A stretch of 64,000 nt of DNA from Eubacterium sp. GTDB lineage: Bacteria; Bacillota; Clostridia; Acetivibrionales; DSM-1351. Under the pieces are notes generated by a model. That model worked only from the letters and a program-made list of their open reading frames with translations, did no database searches and was not told the DNA's origin. Below, piece after piece: positions 61,440-64,000 of this stretch (its first letter is position 1; every line of letters starts with the position of its first letter). The translations under genes were made by a program, and so were the position numbers. The stretch spans positions 1 to 64,000 of the forward strand of contig JAQSXC010000003.1 in the NCBI GenBank assembly GCA_029266335.1. The letters are read 5' to 3'.

Positions 61440-62169
61440 GGTTAAACGTAAAATTCTAGTTCTTGTTGAGGGTGCAAGAACCGATGTGAGGCTCGTAGAG
61501 CATCTATTGAAAGTCTATAAAATAGATAGTAAATATCAGATAGTCTCTTATAATACGAACATTTATACTCTTTATAATGCGATGTTTTCTGAAGGAGATC
61601 CTAATACTTTGGATATCCTTCAGGTATTAAAAGAGCGAGAACAAAACCAACAAATAAAGCAGGTGTTTGATGATAAGTATTCAGATATTCTGCTAATTTT
61701 TGATTTTGATCCTCATGATCCGCTATACTCAAAAGAGAAAATTACTAAAATGATGAACTATTTTGTTGAGTCATCTGATATGGGTAAACTTTATTTAAAT
61801 TATCCAATGATTGAAGCTTTTTATCATATGCTTAACATTCCCGACCCCGATTATATGAATCGCTGTGCTTATTTATCAGAACTTAAAGCAGGTACATATA
61901 AGCAACGTGTTAACAAAGAAAGTAGAAATCATAGCTACTCAAAATTTGCATGTAGTTGTGATGAGTGTAATATTGTCATTTTACAAAATGTTGAAAAGGC
62001 TTGGTCCATTATTGGAAAGTATGAGTATGGAGAAATGGATTTACCGGATTCATATGAAGTATTGATTGCCCAGATAGATAAACTTTCTAAGGATTCAGCG
62101 GTTTATGTACTCTGTACATGTGTATTTTTTATTATTGATTATAACCCATTACTCATAACGAAGGCATAA
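61432..62169 (+). CDS. TOPRIM-like small protein, putative nuclease partner of the ATPase
   Basis: KRKILVLVEGARTDVRLVEHLL and DILLIFDFDPHDP fit the TOPRIM Glu / DxD pattern; overlaps the ATPase ORF. Confidence 0.65.
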   Translation: MSKVKRKILVLVEGARTDVRLVEHLLKVYKIDSKYQIVSYNTNIYTLYNAMFSEGDPNTLDILQVLKEREQNQQIKQVFDDKYSDILLIFDFDPHDPLYSKEKITKMMNYFVESSDMGKLYLNYPMIEAFYHMLNIPDPDYMNRCAYLSELKAGTYKQRVNKESRNHSYSKFACSCDECNIVILQNVEKAWSIIGKYEYGEMDLPDSYEVLIAQIDKLSKDSAVYVLCTCVFFIIDYNPLLITKA

Positions 62170-62186
62170 TAAAGGGCGCCATAAAA

Positions 62187-62229
62187 TAAATAGCAAGTAG
62201 GTCAATATGTTTACCTACTTGCTATTTTT
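62187..62229. terminator. Bidirectional terminator
   Basis: AAATAGCAAGTAGGT..ACCTACTTGCTATTT between convergent genes. Confidence 0.85.
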
Positions 62230-62329
62230 AACATTTGACATTCTTAAGTATCATTTTATAAATGATACTTAAAGGGTACTATCATAAATGTGTTCAGGTA
62301 TTATTAAAGCAGTACCGGCATTCCCAGCC

Positions 62330-64000
62330 TCAATCCCGGCTTACATTTTCATTGTCAGGCTCATAACCCCCGTATTTTTCGTAGTTGCTGTTTAATACAA
62401 GCTGGTATTCCAGGTCAAAGGGAGCTCCGATACAGTAATTATCATTAACTGCCGGAGTAAAGTTGCACACAAATATCAGCATGTCATGGTAGTCCTTACC
62501 CTTGCGCATAAAGGAAACCACACTGTGTTCATTATCGTTGCAGTCGATCCACTCAAAGCCGTCATAGCTGAAATCCACCTGGTAGAGGGCTTTTTCGCAG
62601 GTATATAAATTATTGAGATCACGGACAAAGGTCTGCATTTTTTTATGCATATCATAGTCCAGCAGGTGCCAGTCCAGACCTTTTTTATCATTCCACTCAA
62701 TAAACTGCCCGAACTCACTGCCCATGAAGAGAAGCTTCTTACCAGGATGTCCATAGGTATAACCATAGGTTACTCTTAGACCAGCAAATTTTTGCCAGTA
62801 GTCTCCGGGCATTTTATTGAGCATTGAGCATTTTCCGTGCACAACCTCATCATGGGACAGCACAAGCAAGTAGTTTTCACTGAAGGCATACATCATAGAG
62901 AAAGTTATAAGGTTATGATGGTATTTGCGGTATATAGGATCCATGCTGACGTACTTAAGGAAATCATTCATCCAGCCCATATTCCACTTGAAGGTGAAGC
63001 CAAGCCCTCCCATATAGGGTGGCTTTGTTATCATAGGCCAGGAGGAAGATTCTTCAGCAATCATCATTATACCTTTAAAGTAGCCAAAAACAGTGGTATT
63101 CAACTGCTTCAGGAAATCTACAGCCTCAAGATTCATATTTCCGCCAAACTTGTTGGGAATCCACTGATCGGGTTTTTTTGCATAGTCCAGATAAATCATG
63201 GAGGCTACGGCATCAACCCTTAGCCCGTCAATATGGTATTTCTCGAACCAGAATACTGCATTTGAAATAAGAAAGTTCCTGACTTCATTTCTTCCGTGAT
63301 TGAATACAAGGGTTCCCCACTCGGGATGTTCTCCCTGCTTTGGGTCGGCATGCTCATAAACGGCAGTACCGTCAAAACGTGCAAGACCATGTGCATCTTT
63401 GGGAAAATGCGCCGGCACCCAGTCCAGAATCACTCCGATACCATTTTGATGGCACTGATCAACCAGATACATGAAATCCTGCGGGGTGCCGTAACGGCTT
63501 GTCACTGCATAGTAACCTGTAACCTGATAGCCCCAGGAGCCGTCAAAGGGGTGCTCCGTTACGGGAAGCAGTTCAATATGGGTATAGCCCATATACTTTA
63601 TATACGGGACTAATCTGTCGGCTATAGTTCTATAGTTAAGGAACAGATCCCCGTTTTCATCGGGTTCGGCCGGGGAGGACCAGGTTCCCAGATGTAATTC
63701 ATATATTGATACCGGGGAAGAGAATGCATCCGAAGTCTCTCTATCCAGAAGCCAGCCCGTATCATTCCACTCGTAGTTTTCTATGTCATGTACTACGGAG
63801 GCTTTTGCTGGGCGTTTCTCAGCATAGTAGGCATAGGGATCTGCTTTAGCCATTATCTGTCCTGCCTGAGTCTTAATTTCAAATTTATAAAGGTCTCCGG
63901 TTGTGACCAGTGGAATGAACAGCTCCCAGATGCCTGAAGCCCCCAGTTGTCTCATTTGATGTCTGCGGCCGTCCCATTGATTGAAGCCGCCGATAACACT
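62330..64000 (-). CDS. glgB: 1,4-alpha-glucan branching enzyme, N-terminus truncated by the window edge
   Basis: [70 protein letters not shown]; frame stays open to the window end ([12 protein letters not shown]). Confidence 0.95.
   Translation of the reverse strand, partial: SVIGGFNQWDGRRHQMRQLGASGIWELFIPLVTTGDLYKFEIKTQAGQIMAKADPYAYYAEKRPAKASVVHDIENYEWNDTGWLLDRETSDAFSSPVSIYELHLGTWSSPAEPDENGDLFLNYRTIADRLVPYIKYMGYTHIELLPVTEHPFDGSWGYQVTGYYAVTSRYGTPQDFMYLVDQCHQNGIGVILDWVPAHFPKDAHGLARFDGTAVYEHADPKQGEHPEWGTLVFNHGRNEVRNFLISNAVFWFEKYHIDGLRVDAVASMIYLDYAKKPDQWIPNKFGGNMNLEAVDFLKQLNTTVFGYFKGIMMIAEESSSWPMITKPPYMGGLGFTFKWNMGWMNDFLKYVSMDPIYRKYHHNLITFSMMYAFSENYLLVLSHDEVVHGKCSMLNKMPGDYWQKFAGLRVTYGYTYGHPGKKLLFMGSEFGQFIEWNDKKGLDWHLLDYDMHKKMQTFVRDLNNLYTCEKALYQVDFSYDGFEWIDCNDNEHSVVSFMRKGKDYHDMLIFVCNFTPAVNDNYCIGAPFDLEYQLVLNSNYEKYGGYEPDNENVSRD

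Noticed and set aside
62837-63613. Plus-strand ORFs of 105-128 aa
   Set aside because: Antisense to glgB with canonical GH13 motifs; no family signal.

Overview
The window looks like a low-GC Gram-positive anaerobe, probably a plant-polysaccharide-degrading clostridium (inferred from gene content and codon/AT character only). From start to end it contains: (i) a beta-1,4-galactan utilisation locus: a very large GH53-like multidomain surface protein ending in SLH repeats, two GH35 beta-galactosidase paralogs, a second GH53, a YesM/YesN-type two-component system, and an ABC importer with two paralogous solute-binding proteins; (ii) a cobalamin-riboswitch-controlled corrinoid/iron-siderophore-type ABC uptake operon; (iii) assorted genes (DUF116-like protein, unknown 610-aa protein with AraC regulator, lipid kinase, SbcD/SbcC, chemotaxis receptor); (iv) a cobalt-uptake plus anaerobic cobalamin biosynthesis cluster (cobA/btuR, riboswitch, cbiM,N,Q,O,D,L,F,G, hemA-like, cbiH,J,X, fused cbiET, cbiA,P,C,B, cobD); (v) a TetR/flavodoxin-like pair; (vi) an AT-rich AAA-ATPase + TOPRIM-like two-gene cassette resembling anti-phage modules; (vii) the 3' part of glgB. 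Two intergenic repeat families are not explained by the genes: a ~60-77 bp element with terminal inverted repeats (4 copies), and a ~140-170 bp element with long terminal inverted repeats and an internal hairpin that changes sequence but not pairing between copies (3 copies plus probable fragments, concentrated in the cobalamin cluster). No rRNA, tRNA, CRISPR array, transposase or phage genes were recognised. All family assignments come from reading motifs, not database searches.
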